Positions 36,001 to 43,682 of a stretch of 64,000 nt of DNA are shown here, piece by piece. The notes below the pieces were generated by a model. It did no database searches. It had not been told where the DNA came from and saw only the letters and a list, made by a program, of their open reading frames with translations. The DNA is from Sinohyriopsis cumingii (taxonomy: Eukaryota; Mollusca; Bivalvia; Unionida; Unionidae). The position numbers and the translations under genes are program-made. The stretch's first letter is position 1. Each line of letters opens with the position of its first letter. Where the stretch lies: assembly GCA_028554795.2 (NCBI GenBank), contig CM068826.1, positions 102,612,346 to 102,676,345 on the forward strand. Direction: 5' to 3'.

Positions 36001-38105
36001 TAATGAGTGTCATTTTTTAGAACTTGATTACACATACCTTTAAAAGGTGATTCTTTGCTTTACTTGATTCCTTATATACATGCCCATATTCCTTTGGAAG
36101 GTCAGTATTTACACACACCAAAAATACAGCAGAAATCAATATTAAAGTAGAATGACATTTTTGGACAAGGTCAACCTAATGGTGTGGTTCAGTACAAACT
36201 GGATTGAATGTTGTACACTGTGATTTCACAGTAAAAGCTGTGCCTGTTGAAACAAATGTGTACTAACGTTATTCGTTATGACAGACCTGACGTTCTCCAT
36301 TCTTTACCCAGGTTCAGGGATCCTGCACCAAAATGATTTTTATTTTCCAAGAGTTTTCCAGGAGAATTTATAGAGAAAATTCTAAGGTTTCAGGAGTCGT
36401 TTGTTTAGTCTGATACTTTTATCAGAGATACAATGCTGTATGCGTTATAAAAATCTCTTAGTTACCTGTGACTCAACCATGGCAAGTGACATAATATGAT
36501 GATCACTGCAAATTGTTCACCGCAAAGTTACAGCGGAAAAATAATGTATTTTCTCTAATAAAATGTTCAGTTCAGTTTTTTAATATAAAATTCCAGGACA
36601 TTTTATGACAACAAGTAATTTTCAAGGAGGCTTCCGGGGTATTTTAGTTCACAGGTGCTCGACGCGAGCTTGATGTTAAGAAAAAAAATAATAATCTAAA
36701 GGAAAAAAATCATACAGAGTGACAAAAATACCTTAGATTACCCCCATGACCCGTTCTGACATAGGACCCTCTCTATCATAATATATAAGAGAGAAGGTAC
36801 GGAACTTCCAAATACTTCGCTCCACCCATGACCCTCGATTTCCTTCTGCTATTTCCGTCTTTAAAGGCACATTTCAATACTATATGGCTTGTTTTACTTC
36901 TGAGATATTTTTCTATCCATCAAGCCATCATTGACTTTTCTGCGTTGTACCAAACTGAAGTTACGGGCTCCGAAACGTGCGACACTTGTGGACACTTCCA
37001 TGCTCATCTGAAAACCGGTGACAAGAGCGATATGGACAATGTTTTCAACTCTATGGTGCATCCCTTCTTGAATTACAGTACAGCGGTAGATGCAAAAGTA
37101 AGTTTTTTACTTACCATTAACTCGATACAACTTTAGGAATCCTGTTCCATGCAAGTATTATACATTGTCTTCTTCACTGCACAACACATCGTATACATGC
37201 ATCTCTATTTTCAAAACAGGCGGCACAAACGTCAACGCCGAAATATGATTGGCTCAAAAGGTTATTCTTAGTATCATAGGAGCACGGAAGTGTCCACAAT
37301 GGAGAACTTCGCGAAAATCGCACGTTTCGGAGCCCGTAACTTCAGTTTGGTACAACGCAGAAAAGTCAATGATGGCTTGATGGATAGAAAAATATCTCAG
37401 AAGTAAAACAAGCCATATAGTATGGTCGCATGCCTTTAAAGACGGAAATAGCAAAGGAAATCGAGGGTCATGGGTGGAGCGAAGTATTTGGAAGTTCTGT
37501 ACCTTCTCTCTTATATATCATGATAGAGAGGGTCCTATGTCAGAACGGGTCATGAGGGTATTTTTGTCACTCTGTATGATTATTTTCCTTTAGATTATTA
37601 ATTTTTTCTTAACATCAAGCTCGCGTCGAGCACCTGTGTTTTAGTTTGGATTCCAAGGTGTCCTTAAAATCTGGAGGGTACAGGAACCCTGAAGTTTAGA
37701 ACCAGGCCACCACTATAAATTCCACTATGACCAATAATTTTCTTCTGAAAATCTTCTTGATGAGTTGAAGGTATGTGTTAAAAAAAATCTCTTAGTTACC
37801 TGTGACTCAACCATGGCAAGTGACATAATATGATGATCACCATGGCAAGTGACATAATACGACAGTGCATTAAAAAAATAATTACAAATTAGACCATATG
37901 TATCTTAAATTTCAGAACGCTGAATAGTGAGTGAATGTTTTGGTGGTTCTGACATTCCGTTTCGCTGATTCGACTTAATTTCGGTGTTTAGTAAACCCTC
38001 ATCGAAATCACGTAACATATGTATTATAACACTTATCTTACCCTTGTTTTTCTGAGTACGGGAGATTTCCCTCTCGATTTCCTGAATTTTTTCCAAAATA
38101 CCCAT
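5956..38105 (-). CDS. DRG2: DRG2 GTPase gene, 13 of about 14 coding exons (3' end outside window)
   Basis: Developmentally regulated GTP-binding protein 2, a cytoplasmic OBG-family GTPase; in other animals it binds RWDD1/DFRP2 and is linked to translation and membrane trafficking. I joined exons 38042-38105, 32316-32404, 29558-29629, 27646-27735, 22645-22705, 21170-21260, 18517-18589, 15901-15991, 13871-13968, 11417-11493, 9970-10058, 6655-6713 and 5956-6009 (all minus). The phases agree and give 336 codons. Visible motifs: N-terminal MGILEKI and RTQKNK; G1 GFPSVGKS at about 69-76; G3 DLPG at 115-118; G4 NKID at 246-249; G5 SC at 269-270; then the TGS domain from about 288. DRG2 rather than DRG1 because of [18 protein letters not shown] and SFNSTVTLT. 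The family length of about 364 residues implies a missing last exon of about 28 codons, which I looked for in 1-5955 and did not find. Introns total about 31 kb. Confidence 0.96.
6655..6713 (-). CDS. DRG2: DRG2 coding exon 12 (TGS domain)
   Basis: Encodes (E)[19 protein letters not shown] of the TGS domain. Acceptor CTTCCAG, donor GTG/GTAAGT. Ends at phase 0 (codon 318). Confidence 0.94.
6714..9969. other. DRG2 intron 11, no gene recognised
   Basis: AT-rich. Holds an open frame of 132 codons at 8110-8508 without recognisable features, and a diverged inverted repeat (8456-8505 against 8580-8645, sharing ATCAAGTGCTTGCATTTTTC-like words). A C-run (GCCCCCCCCCACCACCC) is at 6935. Confidence 0.6.
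9970..10058 (-). CDS. DRG2: DRG2 coding exon 11 (G5 to TGS start)
   Basis: Encodes (S)[15 protein letters not shown] then [14 protein letters not shown] and the first base of codon 299. Acceptor CTTTCAG, donor G/GTAAAG. Confidence 0.95.
10555..10760 (+). repeat. GTGACCTTGACC-type dispersed repeat
   Basis: Has TTTTGACCTCAAATTC, AATAGGATTCTTCCTTACCC and CAAGTTCAAGCCATCCAAAA, words shared with the long cluster at 32890-33540. Similar repeats are widespread in marine bivalve genomes (family knowledge). DRG2 intron 10. Confidence 0.55.
10780..11010 (+). repeat. SINE family B copy
   Basis: Contains GACCACTGCCATCTCATCTC, GTTTTGAGTCTCAGACTCGG and TTCTTCCTCCAACAGTTATA. DRG2 intron 10. Confidence 0.75.
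11100..11262 (+). repeat. GTGACCTTGACC-type dispersed repeat
   Basis: Contains GTAGATGGTGGATAACTCAA, AGTCACTATGACACTGAAC, AAAATCAACAGGGTTCTTCT and AAGTGCAAGTCATCCACAAA. DRG2 intron 10. Confidence 0.55.
11417..11493 (-). CDS. DRG2: DRG2 coding exon 10 (G4)
   Basis: Encodes [17 protein letters not shown] then RQPHSVVV and the first two bases of the G5 Ser codon. NKID is the guanine-specificity motif. Acceptor ATTTCAG, donor AG/GTAAAA. Confidence 0.97.
11984..12236 (+). repeat. tRNA-derived SINE, family B, full-length
   Basis: Head GAGTGGCCAAGTGGTCTAAA (box A-like) and GGGTTTGAGTCT (box B-like), resembling Ser/Leu tRNA heads; body has GTGGTTCTTCCCGAGGTTTT, CTTCCTCCACCATTAATA and ends GTTAAACCCCACAACAACAA. 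DRG2 intron 9. Confidence 0.8.
12455..12600 (+). repeat. possible SINE family D copy
   Basis: tRNA-like opening GTGGCTCCATGGTTAGCATG, then AGGGTGTTTCCCTGAGCAAC and ACACTTTAACTGC, a layout seen also at 46870-47050 (TTTTGGGCAAAGCATTTTAC). Box B is weak. DRG2 intron 9. Confidence 0.45.
13122..13342 (+). repeat. SINE family B copy, 5' truncated
   Basis: Begins in the head at CTCCATTATGGATCACTGCC and ends AAATCCCACAACAATAACAA; otherwise colinear with 11984-12236. DRG2 intron 9. Confidence 0.8.
13871..13968 (-). CDS. DRG2: DRG2 coding exon 9 (3' end of U12-type intron)
   Basis: Encodes [17 protein letters not shown] then [16 protein letters not shown], colinear with DRG2 of other animals. The bases before the exon read TTGGTCAT, so there is no AG acceptor at the position demanded by protein conservation. 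Donor TAT/GTAAG, phase 0. Confidence 0.9.
14130..14710 (-). pseudogene. hAT/ZBED-type transposase relic in DRG2 intron 8
   Basis: Minus-strand reading gives [36 protein letters not shown] followed by SDP and FKHRLFSKE, and near the low-coordinate end [16 protein letters not shown]. This is the order of the hAT transposase C-terminal part: the ATLLDPRFK block, then the dimerisation segment. A stop after SDP and several others break the frame. It lies inside the U12-type intron. Confidence 0.7.
14865..14955. repeat. cluster of ATCGG/CCGAT palindromic words
   Basis: ACATCGGCACCGATTATTTC, AATAATCGGCCCGATTATGA and GCCGATTAATCGGTAC follow one another in 90 bases. It lies next to the hAT relic and may be its terminal or subterminal region. 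Confidence 0.5.
15901..15991 (-). CDS. DRG2: DRG2 coding exon 8 (followed by U12-type intron)
   Basis: Encodes [16 protein letters not shown] then [14 protein letters not shown] plus the first A of a Lys codon. Acceptor TTTTTCAG is U2-like. The donor GTATCCTTTG matches the U12-type consensus. Phase 1 at the end. Confidence 0.93.
16442..16755 (-). pseudogene. Cys-rich protein fragment, frameshifted, unidentified
   Basis: The minus strand first reads [20 protein letters not shown] then RTKC, and after a +1 shift [20 protein letters not shown]. The C-x2-C, C-x5-C and H-x3-H-x3-C spacing is reminiscent of a zinc-finger such as MYND or a small HNH-like zinc knuckle, but several ligands are uncertain. 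I cannot name it. DRG2 intron 7. Confidence 0.3.
17729..17973 (-). repeat. SINE family B copy, full-length
   Basis: Reverse-oriented from GTTGTTGTTTTGGGTTTAAT to TAGGCCACTTGGCCACCC, the box A complement. DRG2 intron 7. Confidence 0.8.
18517..18589 (-). CDS. DRG2: DRG2 coding exon 7
   Basis: Completes the codon from exon 6 and encodes [15 protein letters not shown] then KTKPHIYFK. Acceptor CTTTTCAG; the donor is GTATCA after AAG. Ends at phase 0 (codon 180). Confidence 0.93.
18905..20675. repeat. 51-bp minisatellite, about 35 copies, in DRG2 intron 6
   Basis: Unit of 51 bases containing TAAGTCTAAGCTAACAAG, TAAGTCATCATGGAGGCAGG and AAATATTACTGGT. Some units are 48 bases because TCATGG is shortened to TTG. 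Both lengths are multiples of 3, so open frames run through on both strands: plus peptide [17 protein letters not shown], minus peptide [18 protein letters not shown] higher-order repeat of 201 bases (three 51s and one 48) starts at 20021, 20222 and 20423. Scattered stops (e.g. at 19279 and 19791) and its intronic position argue against coding. Confidence 0.96.
21170..21260 (-). CDS. DRG2: DRG2 coding exon 6
   Basis: Encodes (G)[17 protein letters not shown] then [12 protein letters not shown] and two bases of a Lys/Arg codon. Acceptor AATACAG, donor AA/GTAAG. Confidence 0.94.
21384..21608 (-). repeat. SINE family A copy, head missing
   Basis: Reverse-oriented body with GTGTGGCAGTTTATAGTGAT, CACATTATCCTGACACCAGG and ACTTTGGTATGACC. 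The tRNA-like head is not present. DRG2 intron 5. Confidence 0.75.
21713..21812 (+). repeat. 35-bp tandem repeat, 3 copies
   Basis: GAAGAGAAAATGAAATCTCT followed by AATAGAAACTGTAAA repeats at 21721 and 21756, with a third, diverged unit after. In DRG2 intron 5. Confidence 0.85.
22645..22705 (-). CDS. DRG2: DRG2 coding exon 5 (G3)
   Basis: Encodes [20 protein letters not shown] and the first base of a Gly codon. DLPG is the G3 motif. Most DRG2 proteins have YK where this has HN at the exon boundary. Acceptor TTTTCAG, donor G/GTAAGG. Confidence 0.95.
22892..26261 (-). mobile_element. full-length Tigger/pogo-type DNA transposon, 3370 bp
   Basis: Terminal inverted repeats begin CAGTGGAACCCCGCTATAAC at 22892 and, read on the other strand, CAGTGGAACCCCACTATAAT from 26261. 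TA dinucleotides flank both sides (22890-22891 and 26262-26263), the expected Tc1/mariner-superfamily target duplication. It carries one transposase frame on the minus strand and lies in DRG2 intron 4, in the same orientation as the gene. The near-identical ends suggest fairly recent insertion. Confidence 0.93.
23628..25262 (-). pseudogene. Tigger/pogo transposase with one in-frame stop
   Basis: A single 545-codon frame from [16 protein letters not shown] to TSLDIFFKK, interrupted only by TGA at 24420-24422. Order of domains: N-terminal psq/CENP-B helix-turn-helix (about 5-55, [17 protein letters not shown]); second CENP-B-type HTH (about 75-145, [22 protein letters not shown]); DDE_1 catalytic core with [19 protein letters not shown] and IQPLDQGI, so all three acidic blocks are visible; then an acidic low-complexity stretch ([12 protein letters not shown]). 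The stop separates the first catalytic Asp from the other two, so the protein should be inactive as read here. An alternative start, MFAYIKKYF, lies 11 codons upstream. Confidence 0.93.
27575..27676 (-). repeat. short tandem duplication spanning the end of DRG2 exon 4
   Basis: 27631-27676 contains the true exon end and donor; 27575-27616 is a diverged copy that again reads CTCACCTGTATTCCAGGTGT and keeps a GTAAGTAGTAATAA donor. The copy lacks the bases for the last codons. Confidence 0.8.
27646..27735 (-). CDS. DRG2: DRG2 coding exon 4 (switch I)
   Basis: 30 codons: [18 protein letters not shown] then [12 protein letters not shown]. This holds the conserved switch I region [12 protein letters not shown]. 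Acceptor ATTGTAG, donor GAA/GTAAG. A diverged second copy of the exon end and donor lies 56 bases downstream (see findings). Confidence 0.95.
28918..29231 (+). repeat. SINE family A copy
   Basis: Shares CATACCAAAGACATAAAAAT, GTCAGGATAATGTGACTGGG, ACTGCCACACTGCAGA and the AATCACACACAC tail with the 49669 copy. DRG2 intron 3. Confidence 0.8.
29558..29629 (-). CDS. DRG2: DRG2 coding exon 3 (G1/P-loop)
   Basis: 24 codons reading [19 protein letters not shown] then PSVGK. The Walker A motif GFPSVGK ends the exon and the following S begins exon 4. Acceptor TTTTAG and donor AAG/GTAAG, both phase 0. Confidence 0.96.
30840..31860 (+). pseudogene. degraded mariner transposase in DRG2 intron 2
   Basis: Frameshifted and stop-ridden, but read in pieces it follows mariner order: [72 protein letters not shown], then HDSALAHKS at about 31557, [13 protein letters not shown] at about 31633-31672, and a C-terminal [15 protein letters not shown]. 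These correspond to the K.GR.S.EDD, ILG..R..A.WVP, HDNA.PH and YSPDLAP.DY.LF blocks of the family. Inverted repeats were not identified. Confidence 0.8.
32068..32265 (+). repeat. SINE family A copy, internally deleted
   Basis: Head GTGGCTTAAGTGGTTGTG directly precedes GGTTTGAACCCC; the middle is shortened; the body resumes at AAACTGCCACACTGCAGACA and ends in AATCACACACAAACACAC. Lies 50 bases from DRG2 exon 2. Confidence 0.75.
32316..32404 (-). CDS. DRG2: DRG2 coding exon 2
   Basis: Encodes [16 protein letters not shown] followed by [14 protein letters not shown], the basic helical region before the G domain. Acceptor TTTATAG and donor AAG/GTAAAA. Enters at phase 1 and ends at phase 0 (codon 51). 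Confidence 0.95.
32890..33540 (+). repeat. GTGACCTTGACC-type repeat, about five diverged tandem units
   Basis: CAGTCACAGTGACCTTGACC occurs at 33029; related words recur at about 32920, 33150, 33270 and 33395, alternating with ATCAATAGGGTTTTTCCCT-like and CCATCCACAAAGTTTAGTAA-like words. A nearly identical short duplication (TTTTGGACCCCA, AATCAATAGGGTTTTTCC) lies at 33412-33480. A further unit follows the family C SINE at 33720-33900. DRG2 intron 1. Confidence 0.65.
33526..33716 (+). repeat. tRNA-derived SINE, family C
   Basis: Head CTGGCCCAATTGGAAGAGTA with CACAGGTTTGATACTC as box B; tail half TCGGCATGATGCAGCCAATA then ATGCCATTAAAAAACAACAA. Its tail matches the copy at 55079-55256. DRG2 intron 1. 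Confidence 0.7.
33900..35670. other. middle of DRG2 intron 1, nothing recognised
   Basis: AT-rich sequence without repeats I could assign and without convincing coding frames; the overlapping 60-87 codon frames near 34500-34900 have no features. Confidence 0.6.
35671..35794 (+). repeat. SINE family B copy, 3' half only
   Basis: Starts GTGGGTCAGTGGTTCTTCCT and ends GTTAAACCCCATAACAACAA. DRG2 intron 1. Confidence 0.75.
36451..36506 (+). repeat. 56-bp direct repeat flanking the foldback element (left)
   Basis: AAATCTCTTAGTTACCTGTG to ATATGATGATCAC, repeated almost exactly at 37785-37840 on the other side of the foldback transposon. Confidence 0.9.
36650..37638. mobile_element. 989-bp foldback DNA transposon, probably non-autonomous hAT-like
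   Basis: The ends are a long inverted repeat starting CACAGGTGCTCGACGCGAGC at 36650 and mirrored at 37638; the arms extend about 350-380 bases around a spacer of about 230-280 bases. The 8-bp direct repeat TTTTAGTT flanks it at 36642-36649 and 37639-37646. An 8-bp duplication with a CA-starting terminus fits the hAT superfamily. No transposase; the open frames at 36828-37136 and 37254-37454 are the two arms read in mirror image. It lies in DRG2 intron 1, about 400 bp from exon 1. Confidence 0.85.
37785..37840 (+). repeat. 56-bp direct repeat flanking the foldback element (right)
   Basis: Second copy of 36451-36506. Part of it (CATGGCAAGTGACATAATA) is repeated once more at 37841-37859. It ends 200 bases from DRG2 exon 1. 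Confidence 0.9.
38042..38105 (-). CDS. DRG2: DRG2 coding exon 1
   Basis: Encodes residues 1-21, starting [11 protein letters not shown] and ending RTQKNK, plus the first base of codon 22. The initiator ATG is complementary to 38103-38105 and matches the conserved DRG2 N-terminus exactly. The donor reads G/GTAAG. Phase 1 at the end. Confidence 0.95.
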
Positions 38106-38260
38106 TTTTAGACTCTAAAACTATTACAGGCGGTTTTCTTGTTATAAGAGTTACTAAGTATTTGTGGGACACGTGGAAAATCTAGAAATTGTCACGAAAG
38201 TCTGCCATATTCGTCTCTAGTCTTATCTATCTAAAAATCAAAACAAATCTAAAATATGAG
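38106..38260 (-). promoter_or_regulatory. candidate DRG2 promoter
   Basis: The sequence directly upstream of the DRG2 start codon has an E-box CACGTG at 38170-38175 and an ATGGC core resembling YY1 sites at 38204-38208. No TATA box is convincing. Assigning these as functional sites is inference from position only. Confidence 0.35.
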
Positions 38261-40489
38261 AAAATGAAAATATTTACTAATTATGGTCTAAAAATTAAAT
38301 CAAATAATAAAAACAATGTAAAATGTTGATAGTGTTAACACAGTTCTCTTTAAATGTATGTTATTGTCAAAATATATGCATTCATCAGTTGGTTTGAAGA
38401 TTATTTTCAATATGTCTGCGCCCTTATGAAAGGTGTCCCTTGGTTTTATTTATAACGGTGTATGTTTTTATTATGCGTCATTCGTTGATGGCTGTGAGCA
38501 TTTTACATTAAGATAGCACACAGGACTGAAATTCAAAAGATAGTCTGTTAGGATAGCAGTAACGGGCTGATGTAGTCATTCAATGTAAGACAGCACGTTT
38601 TTTGTTTTAGAGCCTGACGCACAGGACATAAATATCAGCGTCGAGGTCTTACAAGTAGGACTACGGGCTGATGCAGCTGAGATTACGGGCTCTTTCGGAC
38701 CAAATGCCGGGCTGATTCGGACCATGTGAAATATTATTAAGTTTAATCCGGGATTTAAATATAACATCTACATGTGTTTAAATATGATATTCTCATTATT
38801 TCCCAAGTACGTGAAGCAGTTCAAATATGTATTTAATCAAACTAAACCCCGATAGTGCGCGTGATAATGGGGTTGTTATATATTATAAGGAAATGAAATA
38901 ACATAAGACTGTTTGTGCATCAGCAATGTAGTAGTGAAATATTTTTTAAGCAGCTTATTGACCTTATTGCAGAATTTAAATATTTTATTGAGAAATAATA
39001 ATTATTAACCCAATGAAAAATCGAGACATCAGGGCTCTTTATTACACATATTAGTCAGAATATATTAATGCTTTAATTAGATTTATCTACAATTAATATT
39101 TAGCGTGTATATTGTACTATATACTATTGATACACATGCTGCAAATTTGTGGACCTTATAAGATGAAATATAATTTAATTATTGTTTAAAGCACCATATG
39201 TTAATTTTTCTTCTCTAAATTAATTTTGTATCATTTAATGTTCTACAAACTACTCAAACTGAAAAAAATTCAATGCAGTTCATTTGTTTTCTTCTGTACA
39301 TTGGTTTCAGCATGCTAATGTTTTGGTGCCCCTATTTCTTTGTCTGAGCATGTTTCTGAATTTTTTAAAATCAGATTTATGTAGAATATTTCTTTATTCT
39401 AAATAAACCCTATTTTAAAAAACTGAGCACCATAAATGTTTTTCGTGAGTTGAATTTATAATGCATTAGTTAAATATATGCATATTATTATTGAAACTGG
39501 ATACTGTACAAACCACAGATAAAAAAGGATATTATTATTTAAAATAATGTCATTTATAATATAGAAATGGAGAAATTAACATGGCCCATAAATGCTGACA
39601 CATACTTTTACTAGCTGACTGGTTGAGGTCCATTTTTCAGCAATGTAATTCCACTGTGCCAACAGTTGTTCCTGGTGCTTCCTCATATGTGTGTATTGGT
39701 ATCTCAGGAGTGTACAATCAGATATCATCTTAACTTAAATTATCACCTTTTGTTTATTGTCTTTTTTTATCAGTGCATACTCAATTAATTCAATTGCAAA
39801 CACTAATAGTGGGATCCTCAGCCCATTCGACCAACACTGCTATAATTAAAGTACTTTTGGTGTCATTTGCAAAATTTACTGAAATTAACACCATTCTAGA
39901 GCACAAAACATAATGCAGACTTGAAATAATATTGTGATTATTGGTTACATGGAAATTTTATTATAATTAATATGTATTTATATACAAAAATATATACTCA
40001 CATTATTCAGAAATCAGTACTTAATTGTTTTAATATGTTCTTAAAATTAAATATTTTCAAATGTTTCTGAAAATAACCTTGGTTTTTTGGTTTAAAAGTT
40101 TACTTGAAAGACAACAATTTAATGATAACAGTAGATACAAATTGAATGATAACAGTGAAGTATGATAGACTATTGTTTTGCTCATCAACAACTCTTTATA
40201 CGTTTTTTTTTTTTTAAATACAATTTAAATAAAGCATTATTTATATGAGAAATCAGTAAATACATTGAGTTAGTGTATATGCTTTACTGTTTGATAGTGT
40301 TGATACTGGCCTGATTTATGAAAAGTTAACTTTATGTTTTCATTGTTGAAACATTTGAAAGTTCTTTGGGTTAAAAAATCTAAAAGGTCATAGCACATAC
40401 ATGTATCTGTTTTGTTCTGAGTTGGCTAGAAATTTGTTAATAACTATATGATGTAAATTTCAACATTTTCACATTCTCTTACTGTGCAC

Positions 40490-40712
40490 AGGGGTCACGC
40501 TACCAGGCAAAGTGGGCAAATGAGCCGCTTGACAAATGTAAACTTCGCCTTCTTCTGTTAGGAAAGCGAAAATGACTTTGCCCTGTGATTTTTTAAAATT
40601 CACAATCTATCAGTGGACTGTTGTAATGAAGCAAAGTGAGTGATTACACATTATGAAAACCCTCCTTCAATAAAATAGATGCACTCACATCTGTGTTCAT
40701 TTGGTTGGAAAG
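40490..40712 (+). repeat. dispersed repeat, one arm of a distant inverted pair
   Basis: CTTCTTCTGTTAGGAAAGCG and GATGCACTCACATCTGTGTT are found as reverse complements at 43690-43755 and 42885-42990 respectively. Confidence 0.7.
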
Positions 40713-41194
40713 AAACGGTTTAGTTCAAATACCGACTATAAAGGAGCCATGTCTGTAACTGTATGCATTTTAGTGTGCTATGTATGAATAGTTATGGTAA
40801 TGTTTTATCCGCAACAAAGAAATGAAGAACAGTATGATTTGAAGACACGTGTGCATTTTCCCTCATGTACAGGGTACAGGGAGTGTTTCAAACGCGTCTT
40901 GAAATCTTTAAAAGTGCCATTATTGTGAAAATATATTTGTAAAAAAATAAAGAAAATTTTAAACAAATTGATTAAGCATTTTTATGAACTTGCAGTTACA
41001 TACAATAATGTAATTTGGTTACACAGTTAAAATTTGTTACAATATAGTTTCTGTTATTCTCTTTTAGAGTCATATGGCCGAAATAACTCAGAAAATTTTT
41101 TACTTGAAAATAAAGTATTGCTTAAATGCAAATATGCATACTGCAAAATAGAGGGAATAATTCAAATAAGAGAACACACATGATATATATAAAA

Positions 41195-41197
<3 letters not shown>

Positions 41198-41225
<28 letters not shown>
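41198..41225. repeat. (TA)n microsatellite
   Basis: About 13 AT dinucleotides following TATATATAAAAAAAATT. Confidence 0.95.
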
Positions 41226-42779
41226 GAGGTATGTATATGGCATTTCTTGCATCACATCCACTTCTCCCTGTTCTGTCCAAAAGGGAGAAGTCACTTCTCC
41301 CTAAAATTCAAGTCTAGCTTGACCCCTGCGTGCATGCAGAAGAAAGTAATTCTGAAAGTAAATTAGGTTTGTGTATTCCATTGTTATTCTTGTAACATTT
41401 CACATGGTCTGAATCAGTCTGTCATTTGGGCCAAATCAACTTGTAATTTAGGCCAAAACAGCTACGGTCTGAATCAGCCATGATCAGAATCAGTCAGTAT
41501 TCAGCATAACTAGAATAAAAAAAATGATGTTGCAGGGTTATTAAGTGCTTTATTTTGACTCTAGTTTGTAAACACCCTATGTAGTACCATTTTACTACAC
41601 AACTAAAAGCTGACACTTGAGCCCAAACAGATGACATTGTACTCGTGTGGCAGGGCTCAAAATTAGAGATAGTCTGCTAGCCCAAAGTCTAGGAAATTTC
41701 CTGTTGGTCTGTTTCCAGCATTTTGTTGAAAGGACTAGTGAATATTTAATCTGAGTTTCCTTGTACCCTTCCCACCCCACTTTAGATTTTTTTTGACAAT
41801 CATGTTATTGGTATCGTGACCACCATGCTGACATGTGCTCTCTGCTTGATGATGCTGGCTTTCTCTAGGTTGCTGTGACTGCAACAGGTTTCTTGCCATT
41901 GTTCTCTGAATAAATATATTGAGAATTTGGTGTCCTTTTTTTTAAGAGACAATACATGACTTTCATTTAATATTTCAAAATGTTTTGTACAACAACATTG
42001 AGAAGGGGTGGGGTGTGGTTTGGTGTCATATGAGCATTGAACATCAGATTTGATGGACATGTAGGCTATAAGATTTGGTAGTCATGTGACTAGCAATGCA
42101 AATGGAGATTACCAGGTCAAATTTCATCAGGGCTGTAGTTTCATCTCATCTGACAGCAGATTAAAAACATAACAGATGCTATGCATTATAACAGCACTAT
42201 ATCACGCTTCGTTATAGCATAAATTCAGATGTAACACAATTGTGGCATAACTCCCAAAACTTCATATATTTGTATTTGTTTATTCTTGAAAAAATAATTC
42301 AACAGTTTGAAAACTAATGTGTAAAAAGTTAACTATCTTTTTGGTACGTGAATTTGGATATGACATGATTGGACTGTGGCCTTTCATCTTAGCTTAGTTG
42401 TGAAAGAAGGCAGCTCTTTAAAAAGCTGATTAGTGTTAACCTTATTATTATAGAACATTAAAAGCTAGTAAGTCTTTTCTGGTTTTCTTTAATAGATTCT
42501 GTGTACAGTTTTTGTAAAGATTTTGCTCTAAGGAAAGAAAAGAACCTCATCCGGATTTTTAATTGCAAGTGATCAATGTTAATCACTACTAAAGGTTCTT
42601 ACAATTATGGGGAAATGAATTAAAATTAAAAAAAGAGACAACAATGCTGCCAACACACGCACTTGACTTTGTGGTGTTATCAGTCAGCGAGAAGTCAAAT
42701 GACCAGTGAATACTATTCTGCATTTCCTATAAAAATTACCCCGTTGTTCCTTAACAATTATTCTTGCTGCAGAGGTCTC

Positions 42780-43000
42780 ACTAGGATTTTAAAACTAGGA
42801 GTCCAGAACTCCCACTTTGGTAAAAAATAGGAGTCCCACCATCAGAAGTTGCAGTCCCTTCTTTCCTACAGAATCAACAAAGATGTGAGTGCATCTATTT
42901 TTAGATGGAGAGGTTTTCATAATGTAATCACTCACTATAATATAGCTTCATTACAACAGTCTATGGACAGGATCACAAATTTATGGTTTATTTATTTGTA
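42780..43000 (-). repeat. dispersed repeat, inverted copy part 1
   Basis: GATGTGAGTGCATCTATTTT, TTTTCATAATGTAATCACTC and GCTTCATTACAACAGTCTAT complement 40600-40712. A third copy of the last word is at 63915-63945. Confidence 0.7.
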
Positions 43001-43682
43001 TATGTACTTGTAGTAATTCTAGACAAATAAATAGTATCTGATTTCCTGTTTTTTCCCGTATTTTTGCCACTACGTGTCAAGTCAGAAAACAGACCTTAAA
43101 GCGCATCTCGTGAATTCCACAACATAGCATTGTCCCATACGTTTCTGACCTACATAATTTGCATTTTAAAGTTAAATCTTTAATAAAATAATACCTAGGC
43201 TTTGGTTTCAATGATTTGTATATTTTTTCTGAATATATTTACCCGATGATTTAAGAAAACAGACAATCTAATAAGCTGGTACATCCCAGACTTAGCGAAG
43301 TCCGCCATTATTTTGTTAGGCCTACAGGTTCACTTACAGTTTCAAACTAATTTTATGACAAAATAGTGTATAAGAGGCAGTTAATATATATCCAGATCAC
43401 CGATTCTGATCTTAAAACACAAGTTTGTATGTTTTATCATCAGAGGATTGCATGCAGGAAATTTATAGTTGCTACCTTACTCGGAAAAGGGTTAATGGTC
43501 AATCAGCTATCAAAACATAATGCTTGTGAATGGGCAGGAGTTTGTCAACTAAGTTCATATAAAAGCTAGGCCTAGCTACTGATGCCTTGATGAATATATT
43601 TCGCTACAACACTAGAATAACCGGGCTAAGGCTAGAGGCATTTAACAAAAATATGGTATGGTCAGTCAGTGTACCTCTTAAA

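Larger units (their letters stand above)
38561..41500. mobile_element. candidate DNA element with sub-repeated inverted termini
   Basis: 38561-38728 holds several copies of a GGGCTGATTCGGACC-like word and ends in GGACCATGTG. 41401-41500 begins with the complement CACATGGTC and holds the complementary words (GGTCTGAATCAGTC, GGTCTGAATCAGCC). The inner ends match best. The 2.7 kb between is AT-rich without a convincing gene. Target duplications were not identified, so the boundaries are approximate. Confidence 0.4.

Noticed and set aside
36828-37136. 102-codon frame with CDTCGH motif
   Set aside because: Same peptide is read in mirror image from the other arm at 37254-37454; it is the foldback element's inverted repeat.
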